From Bog-756 sp035949055 (GTDB lineage Bacteria > Actinomycetota > Acidimicrobiia > Acidimicrobiales > RAAP-2): 64,000 bases of DNA. Made by a program: the position numbers and the translations under genes. Under the pieces are notes generated by a model. The model searched no databases. It saw only the letters and a program-made list of their open reading frames with translations, and was not told the DNA's origin. Positions 1 to 8,940 of the stretch are shown here, one piece after another. How positions within the stretch are numbered: the first letter of the stretch is position 1; each line of letters opens with the position of its first letter. The stretch covers positions 62,001-126,000 of the forward strand of contig DASZIO010000053.1 in the NCBI GenBank assembly GCA_035949055.1. The letters run 5' to 3'.

Positions 1-2
1 TC

Positions 3-974
3 AGTGCGGACATCCTCGTGAAGGCCGGAACGATCGACGCCCTTTTGCAGCACTTTTTTGATCCCACCATTGGAATGGTTGGTGGCCGCCCAATCCCAGT
101 TAACGACGAGGGGACATTTCTCGGACACACAGTCCATCTTCTCTGGCGCCTGCACGATCAGATTGCCCGGGAATCACCCAAGCTCGGCGAGATTGTCGCG
201 TTTCGTAACATCGTGCCGAGCATTCCTCCTGACACATCGGTCGATGAGATTTCCCTCCAGGCCCTCATCACCGAGTCCGGCTATCGCCTCGTCTACGAGC
301 CGCAGGCCATCGTCTATAACCGTGGCCCCACAACTCTGGGCGACTTCCTTCGTCAGCGCCGCCGCATCTATGCCGGCCATCTTGAAATCGCCAAAGCGCA
401 CGGTTACGCGGCCTCCACGATGAGCGCCCGCCGCGTCGTCAGCGCCCTTGTCAGGTCAGAATCCGTACGTGCGCCGCGCGCGTCACTCTGGATAATTGGT
501 GCGGCCGCCCTCGAATGGACGGCCCGTGTCCTCGGGCACTATGACTTCGTTCGGCGGAAGCAACATCACATCTGGGCCACTGTGGGAACGACGAAGCGCG
601 ACCTCACTCAAGGAACGGATGCCACTGGCGAGCAACACGTGCTTGTATTCCACCATGTCGACTTCGCTCTTGAAAACCTCGAACTCGGCCTACGTGTCAC
701 CCGCTCGTCCCTTCAGCAAATGGCGCGCCGCATTCAAACGACGCTCGGACCGAACGCAGTTGTCTCGGAACACAAGAAGGGAACCGTCATCGCCGTCGTT
801 TCAGGTGATCGGAGCGAGGCTGAGAGCGCAGCCCGCCTCCTCGTCCAAGATCTGACCGCGGACCAACGGGACCAGCGCAACGGCAATGAATCGCTCAAGA
901 TCGCGTGTGGCATCATCACGTTCCCGCCATCAGGAGGGCCGGTGGTGCGAACGATCCCGGCCCTCGCCGGCTAG
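3..974 (+). CDS. Glycosyltransferase family 2, C-terminal part, fused to a degenerate GGDEF-like domain (5' truncated by window edge)
   Basis: The reading frame is open to the window edge, so the N-terminal nucleotide-sugar binding half is missing. Counting from the first in-frame GTG (position 18), residues 20-120 look like the acceptor half of a GT2 enzyme. They include GGRP, a DE pair followed by a GYRLVYEP strand, and QRRRIYAGH, which matches the (Q/R)xxRW position. A hydrophobic segment lies near residues 155-172. Residues about 205-305 have the strand/helix order of a GGDEF domain and end in a SIGIA-like strand (KIACGIITFP), but HKKGT stands where GG(D/E)EF should be, so it cannot be an active cyclase. 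It heads a plus-strand cluster and is followed after 15 bases by a radical SAM gene. The GT2 call is firm; the GGDEF-like call is a pattern inference. Confidence 0.82.
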   Translation, partial: SADILVKAGTIDALLQHFFDPTIGMVGGRPIPVNDEGTFLGHTVHLLWRLHDQIARESPKLGEIVAFRNIVPSIPPDTSVDEISLQALITESGYRLVYEPQAIVYNRGPTTLGDFLRQRRRIYAGHLEIAKAHGYAASTMSARRVVSALVRSESVRAPRASLWIIGAAALEWTARVLGHYDFVRRKQHHIWATVGTTKRDLTQGTDATGEQHVLVFHHVDFALENLELGLRVTRSSLQQMARRIQTTLGPNAVVSEHKKGTVIAVVSGDRSEAESAARLLVQDLTADQRDQRNGNESLKIACGIITFPPSGGPVVRTIPALAG

Positions 975-989
975 GAGGTTGAATCCCAC

Positions 990-2138
990 GTGGGTATGAC
1001 AAAAGTTTTCGTTCAGATTCCCGGTCTGAAAGCGACGTATTCAACCGGTCGCGTGATGGCATTACCGGCGAACATAACCGTAAGCGTCAGTTATCGATGC
1101 AACTCACGCTGCAAGACATGCAACGTGTGGCTGCTTCCGAATGACGATCTCACCCTCGATGAGTGGGATCATGTCTTTGAGTCGCTCGGCAATGCACCCT
1201 ATTGGTTCACCTTTAGCGGGGGCGAACCGACGTGGCGCGAAGATCTCCCCGAGATGGTCGAGAGCTCATACCGTCACTGTCGACCAGGCATCATCAATAT
1301 ACCCACCAACGGCATTCTGGACAGGGTCATACCACCGCGCATCGAGCGCGTTCTTCAATTGGCACCAGAGTCGGAGGTGATCATCAATCTCTCGCTCGAT
1401 GGTGTCGGGGAAAAGCACGATGTGATACGTGGTGTCAAGAACAACTGGAAACGAGCGATGAGTACCTACGGACAGCTCAAGGATCTCAAGAAGCAATATA
1501 AGAATCTAACGCTCGGAATCCACACCGTCATATCCAACTACAACGTCGACTCCTTCGCAGAACTGTGCGAGTTCGTACAAAAGGAACTAAAACCCGACTC
1601 CTATATTACCGAAATTGCCGAAGAGCGCGTCGAAATCGATACTGTCGGCTTAGGAATTACGCCGACGGCTGAGACGTACTCCGTCGCCATCGATGCGTTG
1701 CTCGACAGTTTGCGTGACAGCCGACCGAGTGGTGTCGCCGCGGTGACACAGGCCTTTCGTCGGCAATACTACGAGATCGTCAAACGGACGCTGCGTGAAC
1801 ACCGGCAGGTTATCCCTTGCATGGCGGGCGTCGCTTCGGCGCAGATTGCTCCTAACGGCGATGTATGGACGTGCTGCGTCCGGGCTGAGTCCATGGGGAA
1901 TCTTCGTGAGCACAACTACGACTTCGGCACAGTCTGGAGGACCGATAGGGCGGACGAGCTGCGTCGCAGTATCAAGGCTCGCGAGTGCTATTGCCCCTTG
2001 GCCAACGCCGCGTACACGAACATGCTGATGCATGGGCCCACGGTGGCAAAGGTGGCCCACGATGTCGCCCGCTCACGCGTGATCTCTCTCCGAGAGAAGC
2101 AGCCGGTTCCGGAGGAGCCTCTGCCAGTAGCAACGTGA
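990..2138 (+). CDS. Radical SAM protein with SPASM-like C-terminal cysteine region
   Basis: This is a 382-residue radical S-adenosylmethionine enzyme. The [4Fe-4S] motif CNSRCKTC (CxxxCxxC) is at residues 37-44, followed by the SAM-binding GGEP motif. A C-terminal cysteine cluster (CMAG, then CC, then CYC) resembles SPASM/twitch domains that bind auxiliary iron-sulfur clusters. The GTG start at 990 is preceded by AGGAGG at 973-978 with an 11-base gap; the in-frame ATG at 996 is a weaker option. Its substrate cannot be told from sequence. Neighbours are a glycosyltransferase and sugar-type epimerases, so modification of a sugar, lipid or small metabolite in the same pathway is plausible. It overlaps the next gene start by four bases (GTGA). 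Confidence 0.93.
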   Translation: MGMTKVFVQIPGLKATYSTGRVMALPANITVSVSYRCNSRCKTCNVWLLPNDDLTLDEWDHVFESLGNAPYWFTFSGGEPTWREDLPEMVESSYRHCRPGIINIPTNGILDRVIPPRIERVLQLAPESEVIINLSLDGVGEKHDVIRGVKNNWKRAMSTYGQLKDLKKQYKNLTLGIHTVISNYNVDSFAELCEFVQKELKPDSYITEIAEERVEIDTVGLGITPTAETYSVAIDALLDSLRDSRPSGVAAVTQAFRRQYYEIVKRTLREHRQVIPCMAGVASAQIAPNGDVWTCCVRAESMGNLREHNYDFGTVWRTDRADELRRSIKARECYCPLANAAYTNMLMHGPTVAKVAHDVARSRVISLREKQPVPEEPLPVAT

Positions 2139-3184
2139 GCAAGCTCGGCTTCCAAGATCCCGCGACGGCTCTTGCTGGCGACAGAGTCCTGGTAACAGGG
2201 GCGACCGGCTTCCTGGGTAGCTCCCTGGTGCGTCGACTTCTCGCCGGTGGCGTTCAGGTGCGTGCCCTGGTTCGTTCCCCGGCCAAGGGGGAGCAACTGG
2301 CACATCAAGGCGTTGAACCCGTTGTTGGAGACATCGACAACGGCGATGCGTTGACCGCCGCACTCGATGACGTCGCGGTCGTGTATCACCTGGCCGGCAA
2401 GTTGCTCGAACCGGGCGAGCCCGATGAGCTCTACCGCAGGACCCATGTAGACGGCACGAAACTGCTGATCGAAGCTTGCCAGAACCATCCCAAGGTCGCC
2501 CGACTCGTGCACTGCAGTACGACGGGGGTCCTCGGCAGCACTGGGGAGGAGCCCCTCGACGAAACCGCGCCGTTCCGTCCGACCAACATATACGAGTCGA
2601 CAAAGACCGAGGCGGAGACCTTGGTGCGTGGCGAATGGCAAGATCGCGTTCCGGCGGTGATAGTGCGACCAGGCCTCGTTTATGGGCCCGGCGACCTCCA
2701 TCTGGTCAGTCTCTTTCGCTCGATACTGCATCGCCAATTCAGGCCGATCGGTCGCCGCACCGTATGGCTTCACCCGATCTACATCGACGACATGACCGAG
2801 GCGCTCCTCTATTGCGGCGTTAGTTTTGCGGCGCTCGGCGAATGCTTTCATATCGCTGGTCCGGAACCTGTGCCCTTGGAGGGACTGGCGGAAGCAATTG
2901 CCAGGGCACTCGGCACAGCTCTTCCCCGCGGTCGCATCCCGCTTGCGGCGGCATGGGCGCTCGCCATGGTGGGCGAATCTCTACCGGCGCAGCTCAAAGC
3001 CTCGGCTCCACTGACCAGGAGCCGCCTTGAGTTCTTGACCCACAATCGCATGTATTCCGTCGAGAAGGCCAAGCGGTTGCTGGATTTCGTCGCGCCCACT
3101 GATTTGTCTACGGGAATCACCCGCACCGTGGCGTGGTACCGAAAGCACGGCTATCTTCCGGCAAGCGTCCAGGCCACACCATGA
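2135..3184 (+). CDS. NAD-dependent epimerase/dehydratase (extended SDR)
   Basis: A 349-residue extended short-chain dehydrogenase. The Rossmann motif TGATGFLG sits near the N-terminus and the catalytic YESTK (YxxxK) follows a conserved serine region (HCSTTGVLG). RPGLVYGPGD and HPIYIDD are typical of the 3-beta-hydroxysteroid dehydrogenase / sugar epimerase branch. The GTG at 2135 overlaps the radical SAM stop (GTGA), with GGAGGAG at 2111-2117; an in-frame extension to 1985 lies inside the upstream gene and is rejected. It is one of four extended SDRs in the cluster. The substrate could be a nucleotide sugar, sterol-like lipid or flavonoid-like alcohol; sequence alone does not decide. Confidence 0.93.
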   Translation: MSKLGFQDPATALAGDRVLVTGATGFLGSSLVRRLLAGGVQVRALVRSPAKGEQLAHQGVEPVVGDIDNGDALTAALDDVAVVYHLAGKLLEPGEPDELYRRTHVDGTKLLIEACQNHPKVARLVHCSTTGVLGSTGEEPLDETAPFRPTNIYESTKTEAETLVRGEWQDRVPAVIVRPGLVYGPGDLHLVSLFRSILHRQFRPIGRRTVWLHPIYIDDMTEALLYCGVSFAALGECFHIAGPEPVPLEGLAEAIARALGTALPRGRIPLAAAWALAMVGESLPAQLKASAPLTRSRLEFLTHNRMYSVEKAKRLLDFVAPTDLSTGITRTVAWYRKHGYLPASVQATP

Positions 3185-3305
3185 CGAGTTCTGCAGCACA
3201 GCGTTGTGCTCCTACTCGCCGGAGGCAAACGGGGGATCCCTCTCATGATTGCGCGCAACCGGCCGCGACGCTCCGGATGCCCTGCAAGACATTCCCGCGG
3301 ACATC

Positions 3306-4376
3306 ATGACCGTGGTAACTCTCGATTCAAACGCAGCGTCCACTGCTGTTCGGCGTCCGAGCGCACACTCCCTCGTGCTGCGAATGGCGATCGGGCTCGC
3401 CATCGGAGCCGCCTTCGTGGCGCTCTTCCTGCGCCTGATCAACGTTTCCTCGGCGTCGAGACGCTTAGAGCATCTCAACGTTGGTCTGGCGGTCCTTTGC
3501 GGCGTGGTGTTTCTCAGCGCATACTGCGTCCGAGCCATGCGGTGGAGAACATTCCTCGCTCCCGACAAGGTCACGATCCGACGCGCCATCCGGATCTACT
3601 TCATTGCTGTCTTCCTCAACTGGGGGCTGCCCGTTCAGGGCGGTGAATTGGCCAAGAGCCTCGTGCTGCGCCGCACGAACGGCATCCCGGTCAACCGATC
3701 ATTTGCCGCGGTGACCATGGACAAGGCGATGGATCTGCTCCCGGCAATCGTTCTCGTGGCCCTGCTTCCACTCGCACATCAACATCTGAGCCAGCCATTG
3801 TGGATTGTGCTGATATTCGTCTTGATCGTTCTCGGAGTGGGTGCGCTCTCACTCTGCCTCGCCAGCTGGCGGCAAGCTCGCACATCGGCATTCCTCTCTC
3901 GGCTCTTAGCGGTAATCCTGCCGCGGCGCATCCGCGAACGCGCGGAGCCGTTCGTGGTGGGTTTCATCGATGCCTTGCTCGCACTCGCCCGGAGGCCGCG
4001 CCTGCTACTCATTGGCGCCGCCTACACGGCGCTAGCAGTCACCTTGGACGCTCTCTTTTGCTTTCTGGCATTTCGCGCCGTAGGAGTGTCGGTGGGCTTC
4101 TTGGTCGTCCTCTACGGATATACCTTCTACAATCTCGCCTATATCCTGCCCACGCCGCCAGGGCATCTCGGCAGTAACGAACTCGTCGGCCTGCTGATAT
4201 TCGCCGGTGTCCTCCATATGAATCGCTCAGCGGTCGGTGCGATGTTTCTCTTCTCACATCCTTTGACAGGCGTTTTGCTGACCGTCTGCGGTCTTGCCTG
4301 CCTCAAGGGAATCGGCCTGAAGCTCCACACGACGTTGGCCATGCGGTCGGACGCTGAGCCGATAGGTGACAGATGA
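3306..4376 (+). CDS. Lysylphosphatidylglycerol-synthase-TM / UPF0104 family membrane protein
   Basis: An integral membrane protein of about 356 residues with at least six hydrophobic segments. It carries the signatures of the UPF0104 (LPG synthase TM, AglD-like) family: RAMRWR after the second segment, the conserved NWGLPVQGGELAKSLVLRR block, and PTPPGHLGSNELVG near the end, which corresponds to the family PxxPGxxGxxE motif. Family members act as flippases or accompany glycosyltransferases that modify lipids. The ATG at 3306 is chosen because the alternative TTG start at 3249 adds 19 residues without hydrophobic or conserved character. It overlaps the next epimerase gene by ATGA. Its place among glycosyl and SDR genes suggests a role in moving or anchoring a lipid-linked product. 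Confidence 0.88.
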   Translation: MTVVTLDSNAASTAVRRPSAHSLVLRMAIGLAIGAAFVALFLRLINVSSASRRLEHLNVGLAVLCGVVFLSAYCVRAMRWRTFLAPDKVTIRRAIRIYFIAVFLNWGLPVQGGELAKSLVLRRTNGIPVNRSFAAVTMDKAMDLLPAIVLVALLPLAHQHLSQPLWIVLIFVLIVLGVGALSLCLASWRQARTSAFLSRLLAVILPRRIRERAEPFVVGFIDALLALARRPRLLLIGAAYTALAVTLDALFCFLAFRAVGVSVGFLVVLYGYTFYNLAYILPTPPGHLGSNELVGLLIFAGVLHMNRSAVGAMFLFSHPLTGVLLTVCGLACLKGIGLKLHTTLAMRSDAEPIGDR

Positions 4377-5362
4377 CGGTCTTGGTCACGGGCGCAACCG
4401 GTCTGCTCGGCAGCCATTTGATCGACCTGCTCGTCGAACGTGGCCAGCGACCACGGGCACTTGTCCAACCTGGGGAGCTCGCAACTGGATTGGCGAGATC
4501 CCAGGTAGACGTGCGTTTCGGAGACCTGAGAGACAGCGAGGTTCCCAAATCGGTCATGGAGGACGTCGAGATCGTGTTGCATTGTGCAGCTCGTACGGGC
4601 CCATGGGGGCCAGCCGACGAGTACCAGAGCACGAATGTCGACGGACTCGAGACCCTGGTACAAGCGGCGCGGTCAGCCGCTGTCCGGCGCTTTGTCCACA
4701 TCAGCTCGATCACGGTTCACGGTAATGACGTCCGAGGCGTAGCTGACGAGAGCTCCCCCCTGCGCGCAGAGCCGAATTCGTACAGTCGATCGAAGGTCGA
4801 GGGCGAACGGCTCCTGCAAAGGTTGATCGAGGATGAAGGGGTGCCCGTGACGATCGTGCGTCCCGGCTGGATCTACGGTCCCCGCGACGTGGCCAGCTTC
4901 GCCCGCTTTGCGACCATGGTGCGAGACGGCAAGATGGTCATCATCGGTTCGGGAGAGAATCACGTCCCTCTGATTTACGTTGCCGACGTCGCGCGTGGTG
5001 TGCTGCAGGCAGCCGAGGCGGACGACGCTCTCGGCAGGTCCTATCTTCTCGCCAGCGATGAGTCGGTGACTCAGCGCGATTACCTTTTCGCCATTGCCGG
5101 CGAAATTGGCGTACCTCCACCTACGCGGCGAATCCCATATCCTGTCGCTTTGATGCTGGGGGCCGGGTTCGAGTTTGGAGCACGGCTGGTTCGCAGACGA
5201 CAGCCGCCGCCGGTAACCCGATACGGCATCAAGCTCCTTGGCGGGGAGAACCGGTTCAGCATCGCGCGGGCTCGCCGCGAGCTAGGGTTCCGACCTCAGG
5301 TCCACCTTTCCGAGGGTGTGAAGCGGAGTATGGAGTGGTATCGCAGCGCCGTAGCCGAGTAA
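4373..5362 (+). CDS. NAD-dependent epimerase/dehydratase (extended SDR)
   Basis: A 329-residue extended SDR with the Rossmann motif TGATGLLGSHLIDLL at the N-terminus, a serine region HISSITVHG, catalytic YSRSK, and RPGWIYGPRDVASF. The start ATG overlaps the stop of the upstream membrane protein (ATGA), so translation is probably coupled. It is clearly related to the other extended SDRs at 2135, 5384 and 7196 but not a near copy of any of them. The C-terminal half (RRIPYPVALMLGAGFEFGARL) has the hydrophobic helix seen in sterol dehydrogenase-like members, which may place the protein at the membrane. The exact reaction is unknown. Confidence 0.93.
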   Translation: MTVLVTGATGLLGSHLIDLLVERGQRPRALVQPGELATGLARSQVDVRFGDLRDSEVPKSVMEDVEIVLHCAARTGPWGPADEYQSTNVDGLETLVQAARSAAVRRFVHISSITVHGNDVRGVADESSPLRAEPNSYSRSKVEGERLLQRLIEDEGVPVTIVRPGWIYGPRDVASFARFATMVRDGKMVIIGSGENHVPLIYVADVARGVLQAAEADDALGRSYLLASDESVTQRDYLFAIAGEIGVPPPTRRIPYPVALMLGAGFEFGARLVRRRQPPPVTRYGIKLLGGENRFSIARARRELGFRPQVHLSEGVKRSMEWYRSAVAE

Positions 5363-5383
5363 CGCAGACGAGGAACGGTTGAA

Positions 5384-6409
5384 ATGGAGATATTGGTCAC
5401 CGGCGGCAATGGATTCGTCGGACACCACGTGGTGCGGGCACTCCTTGACCGTGGTGATCGGGTGCGGATTCTGGCGCTGCCCGACGAAGACGTGCACGAA
5501 CTCCATGAACGCGGGGTCACGGTCCACCGAGGAGACATCTGTCGGCAAGAGACATTGCGGAAGCCGATGGAAGGGGCGGAGGCGGTACTGCACCTTGCCG
5601 CAATGATGCACGTATGGAGACCGCTGGGCGACTACCTCGCCGTCAATGTCACTGGGACAAAGAACGTCTGCGAAGCTGCCTTGGCCACGGGCATTCGTCG
5701 CTTCGTGCATATGAGCTCGTCGAGCGTCTACGGCATGGCCTGGGGCCTTCCCGTCGACGAGGGCTTCGAGTTGTCACCGTTCCGAGATCCCTACCCCGTT
5801 TCGAAGGCGATGAGTGACAAGATGGTGCAGCGGATGATCGCAGAAGAGGGGCTGCCGGCCGTGATCATCCGACCGGATCAGATCTTCGGACCGAGCGATC
5901 GACTGCATTTTGGCGAAACCGCTGATCGTCTCCACGCCGGCAGGGGCATCATCGTCGGACGTGGGGACAACCTGCTTCCTCTCATCTACGTGGACGATGC
6001 CGTACAGGGCTTGTTGCTAGCGCTCGATCACAGGCGGGCAGTAGGCCAGGCTTTCAACATCACAAACGATCAGCCGCTCACTCAACTGGAATTCCTGCAA
6101 GCCATTGCGCACGAGATCGATGCCAGACCGCATTGGCTCCACATCCCCTACCGCGGCCTCTACCTCGCGGCTTACGCGGCTGAGCGCCTCGCCTCCGCGA
6201 AGGGGGGCTGGCGACGCCCACCCATCACCCGGCTCGGCGTCGCTTTTTTGGGCTCTGACGTCCGGTATTCCAACGGCAAAGCACGGCGGCAGCTCGGGTA
6301 TGCCCCGCAGGTGCCGTTGCGCGACGGTGTCCGCCTTGCAGCCTCCTGGTACCGGCAGGATCTCCCGAATAATCGACAATCACGGCGCGACCATTTGGCG
6401 GCGCAGTGA
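5384..6409 (+). CDS. NAD-dependent epimerase/dehydratase (extended SDR), copy A of a tandem pair
   Basis: A 341-residue extended SDR with Rossmann motif TGGNGFVGHH, serine region HMSSSSVYG, catalytic YPVSK and RPDQIFGPSD. The start ATG follows a GAGGAA-type ribosome site. Most of its length aligns with the gene at 7196, including the identical blocks VQRMIAEEGLPAVIIRP and VGQAFNITND, and the DNA in these blocks is also nearly identical. The pair therefore arose by a recent duplication, now separated by a classical SDR gene. In this copy the usual RPG before the FGPSD loop reads RPD, a possible substrate-pocket change. Confidence 0.93.
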   Translation: MEILVTGGNGFVGHHVVRALLDRGDRVRILALPDEDVHELHERGVTVHRGDICRQETLRKPMEGAEAVLHLAAMMHVWRPLGDYLAVNVTGTKNVCEAALATGIRRFVHMSSSSVYGMAWGLPVDEGFELSPFRDPYPVSKAMSDKMVQRMIAEEGLPAVIIRPDQIFGPSDRLHFGETADRLHAGRGIIVGRGDNLLPLIYVDDAVQGLLLALDHRRAVGQAFNITNDQPLTQLEFLQAIAHEIDARPHWLHIPYRGLYLAAYAAERLASAKGGWRRPPITRLGVAFLGSDVRYSNGKARRQLGYAPQVPLRDGVRLAASWYRQDLPNNRQSRRDHLAAQ

Positions 6410-6419
6410 CGCAGGAACG

Positions 6420-7208
6420 ATGACAACCGTGGGAGAACTAACGCAAGAGGTTGCCATCGTCACGGGGGCCAGTTCAGGAATTGGGGCCGCAACAGCTCTC
6501 GAGCTCGCTCGACGCGGGGCAAGAGTTGCTCTCGCGGCTCGTCGTGTCGACCAATTGCGAGCACAGGAAAAGGCGATTGAGGCCGTGGGTGGACGAGCTA
6601 TATCGATCCCGACAGACGTATCGGAGCCGAAGCAACTTTCGCGACTCGTGGAATGCGTGGAAGCAGCCTTCGGCCGAGTTGATGTGGTAGTGAACAATGC
6701 AGGTCAGTTTTGGCGGCGTCCCCTGGCTGTCAGTGATCCCGGGGAGCTTGTCGGATTGCTGGAAGTCAACCTCCAGAGCGCAATCCTACTGAGTCAGGCT
6801 GTGCTTCCAGGAATGCTCAAGCGACGCCACGGGGCGATTATCTCGGTCGGCTCGCTCTCCGGACGAGTGGCGATGGAGCCCATCTACTCCGCGACGAAAT
6901 ATGGGCTTCGAGGTTTTTCACTCAGCTTGCGTCGCCAGTTGGCTGGAAGCGGCGTTTCCGTCTCTCTTGTCTCACCAGGAAATATTCGCACCGACATGAC
7001 GCGTGACGTACAAGGACGCTTGCCTGAGCCCGGCCTGGTAGCGGACGCAATTTGTGGACTTGTTGCCCGTCCTCGGAGGGAGGTCATCGTTCCCCGCAAA
7101 CATTATGCGCTTGTGGGGTTGGAGCAGATCTTGCCTTCGTTGGCAGATGTGGCTTATCGCTGGCGACACTGGTCGCCGGTAGAGGAGGAGCAAGCGTGGA
7201 GATACTGA
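6420..7208 (+). CDS. Classical SDR-family NAD(P)-dependent oxidoreductase
   Basis: A 262-residue classical short-chain dehydrogenase. Motifs are TGASSGIG (cofactor), NNAG, SVGSLSGR (catalytic serine) and YSATK (catalytic tyrosine and lysine). ARR after the second strand favours NADP(H). The ATG at 6420 is ten bases after the previous stop; the longer in-frame extension back to 6105 lies inside the upstream epimerase and is rejected. Its 3' end overlaps the start of the next epimerase by 13 bases. It sits between the two duplicated extended SDRs, so all three probably act in one pathway. Confidence 0.93.
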   Translation: MTTVGELTQEVAIVTGASSGIGAATALELARRGARVALAARRVDQLRAQEKAIEAVGGRAISIPTDVSEPKQLSRLVECVEAAFGRVDVVVNNAGQFWRRPLAVSDPGELVGLLEVNLQSAILLSQAVLPGMLKRRHGAIISVGSLSGRVAMEPIYSATKYGLRGFSLSLRRQLAGSGVSVSLVSPGNIRTDMTRDVQGRLPEPGLVADAICGLVARPRREVIVPRKHYALVGLEQILPSLADVAYRWRHWSPVEEEQAWRY

Positions 7209-8203
7209 TCACGGGCGGCGGTGGTCTGCTCGGACGCCATCTCGTCCCGGCGCTCCTTGATCGTGGTGATCGGGTGCGGGTCCTCGCGCTACCGGACGAG
7301 AACGTGTCCTGGCTCGAGGAGTACGGGGTGACCGTCTACCGAGGAGACATCTGCCAGCAAGAGACCCTCGCGCAGCCTATGGAGGGAGCCGAGGGGGTCC
7401 TCCATCTTGCCGCCATGATGGGCGCCTGGCGGCCGCTGCAGGACTACCGCTCCGTCAACGTCATCGGAACCGAAAATGTCTGTCGTGTCGCTCTCGAACG
7501 TGGGATCCACCGCTTCGTCCATATCAGCTCGTGGACCGTGTACGGGATGGGCTTGCCCATGCCTTGTCATGAGGACTTCCGATTGGAGCCGTTTTCTGAA
7601 CCGTATGCGATCACAAAAGCTGAAGGTGACAAACTGGTACAACGGATGATCGCCGAAGAGGGGCTGCCGGCCGTCATCATCCGACCCGGCACATTCTTTG
7701 GCCCCGGCGATCGGTTGCATTTTGGCAGGATTGCTGACCGTGTCCGCTCCCGAAGGGCCATCATCGTTGGCCGCGGTGACAACGCGCTCCCTTTCGTCTA
7801 TGTGACCGACGTCGTGCAGGGCTTGCTGCTAGCGCTCGTTCACGAGCGCGCCGTGGGCCAAGCCTTCAACATCACGAACGACATGCCGCTCACACAGCAA
7901 GAACTGCTGCAGGCGATCGCCCAAGAAATCGACGTCAAGCCACCTCGGCTCCATATTCCCTACGGCGCGCTCTATGCCCCTGCGTACGCGGCCGAGTACC
8001 TAGCAACGACAATGCGCTCACGACGTCAGCCCCCTCTCACCCGACTTGGCGTGAAGCTCTTTGGCACCAACAATCGACACGCAATAGACAAGGCACGCCG
8101 GGAACTCGGATACTCCCCTCGGGTGGCGCTCCACGAGGGTGTGCGCCTTGCAGCCTCTTGGTACCTGAAGGAGAATCCGCAGACCGGTGCCCGGGTGGAA
8201 TGA
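7196..8203 (+). CDS. NAD-dependent epimerase/dehydratase (extended SDR), copy B of a tandem pair
   Basis: A 335-residue extended SDR with TGGGGLLGRHLVPALLD, catalytic YAITK and RPGTFFGPGD. The GTG start at 7196 is preceded by a strong AGGAGGAG at 7183-7190 and lies inside the 3' end of the upstream SDR; the in-frame extension to 7052 is rejected. It is a close paralogue of the protein at 5384 but retains the usual RPG. This is the last gene of the cluster: downstream comes about 1.2 kb of non-coding debris with a transposase remnant, so the cluster appears bounded here. Confidence 0.94.
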   Translation: MEILITGGGGLLGRHLVPALLDRGDRVRVLALPDENVSWLEEYGVTVYRGDICQQETLAQPMEGAEGVLHLAAMMGAWRPLQDYRSVNVIGTENVCRVALERGIHRFVHISSWTVYGMGLPMPCHEDFRLEPFSEPYAITKAEGDKLVQRMIAEEGLPAVIIRPGTFFGPGDRLHFGRIADRVRSRRAIIVGRGDNALPFVYVTDVVQGLLLALVHERAVGQAFNITNDMPLTQQELLQAIAQEIDVKPPRLHIPYGALYAPAYAAEYLATTMRSRRQPPLTRLGVKLFGTNNRHAIDKARRELGYSPRVALHEGVRLAASWYLKENPQTGARVE

Positions 8204-8286
8204 CCCGGGATCCGCGCCGACACCTTGATTCCACCATGGCGTCGAGCCCGCCCTAGGCGTGGGCGGGCCGCGAGGGGCCGGATGCC

Positions 8287-8755
8287 TTAGGCCTCGACCT
8301 CGTTGTCCAGGTCGGTGGCCATGGGGTCTGACTTGGGCTTGGACACCCTTCCGAATCGAGCGCCAACACCCGGCCCTTCGACCCGGCGGCGGACACGCCC
8401 CTCACGTGGCACACCGCCACCACCTGGGCGAGGGCCCGCTCGGCCCGGCGTCGGGGCTCGAGCAGCCAATCCGGGAACCAGATGCCCTGGCTGAGTCCGG
8501 GCAGGGCGAGCTCGGTCGATCCCGCTCGAGCGTCGAAGTCCCGGGGCCGCCGGCCGTTACGGCGTTGACCCGGTCCATCGAGACCTCGCATGGGAGCGCG
8601 TCGCATAGAGCATCGACCTCGGCCGCCATCAATTGCTCGGCGAAGGTGCTCACCATCTCTCCCAGCAGGCCGGACCCGTCGTCGTCGAGGTGCTTGCGCA
8701 ACCAGTCCTCAGGGTCCATGTTGCGTGTGACGTCCACCTGCGTTCTCCTCCTCAT
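8287..8755 (-). pseudogene. IS256/Mutator-type transposase remnant, N-terminal part, in three frames
   Basis: Read on the minus strand from 8755, frame one gives an IS256-type N-terminus (LLGEMVSTFAEQLMAAEVDAL, then DRVNA) to about 8560. Homology continues in a second frame (RPRDFDARAGSTELALP, FPDWLLEPRRRAERAL) to about 8395, and in a third frame (VSKPKSDPMATDLDNEVEA) to a stop at 8287. Two frameshifts and loss of the catalytic DDE region make it dead. Only about the first 155 residues of a roughly 400-residue transposase remain. The family assignment comes from the order of recognisable motifs across frames. Confidence 0.75.
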
Positions 8756-8940
8756 AGTCTTCTTTTGCGGGACTTCAGGAGCTCGACGCGGTCGTCGTCT
8801 GCGAGTGGGGGATTTCGCGAATCTCCTGTTCGCCGCGGGCCCTACACCGCGGACTGCTCGCGATTGCGCCTCGTCGGGGCACCGAGCGGGTCAATCCGAT
8901 ACACCACTAACTCGGACTCAAACCATCAAACGTTTCGGGG

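Noticed and set aside
3..8203. A hopanoid (hpn) biosynthesis cluster, because GT2, radical SAM, an epimerase and a UPF0104 protein also occur there
   Set aside because: The radical SAM protein lacks the HpnH sequence pattern, and no squalene-hopene cyclase is in the window; the resemblance is only by family.
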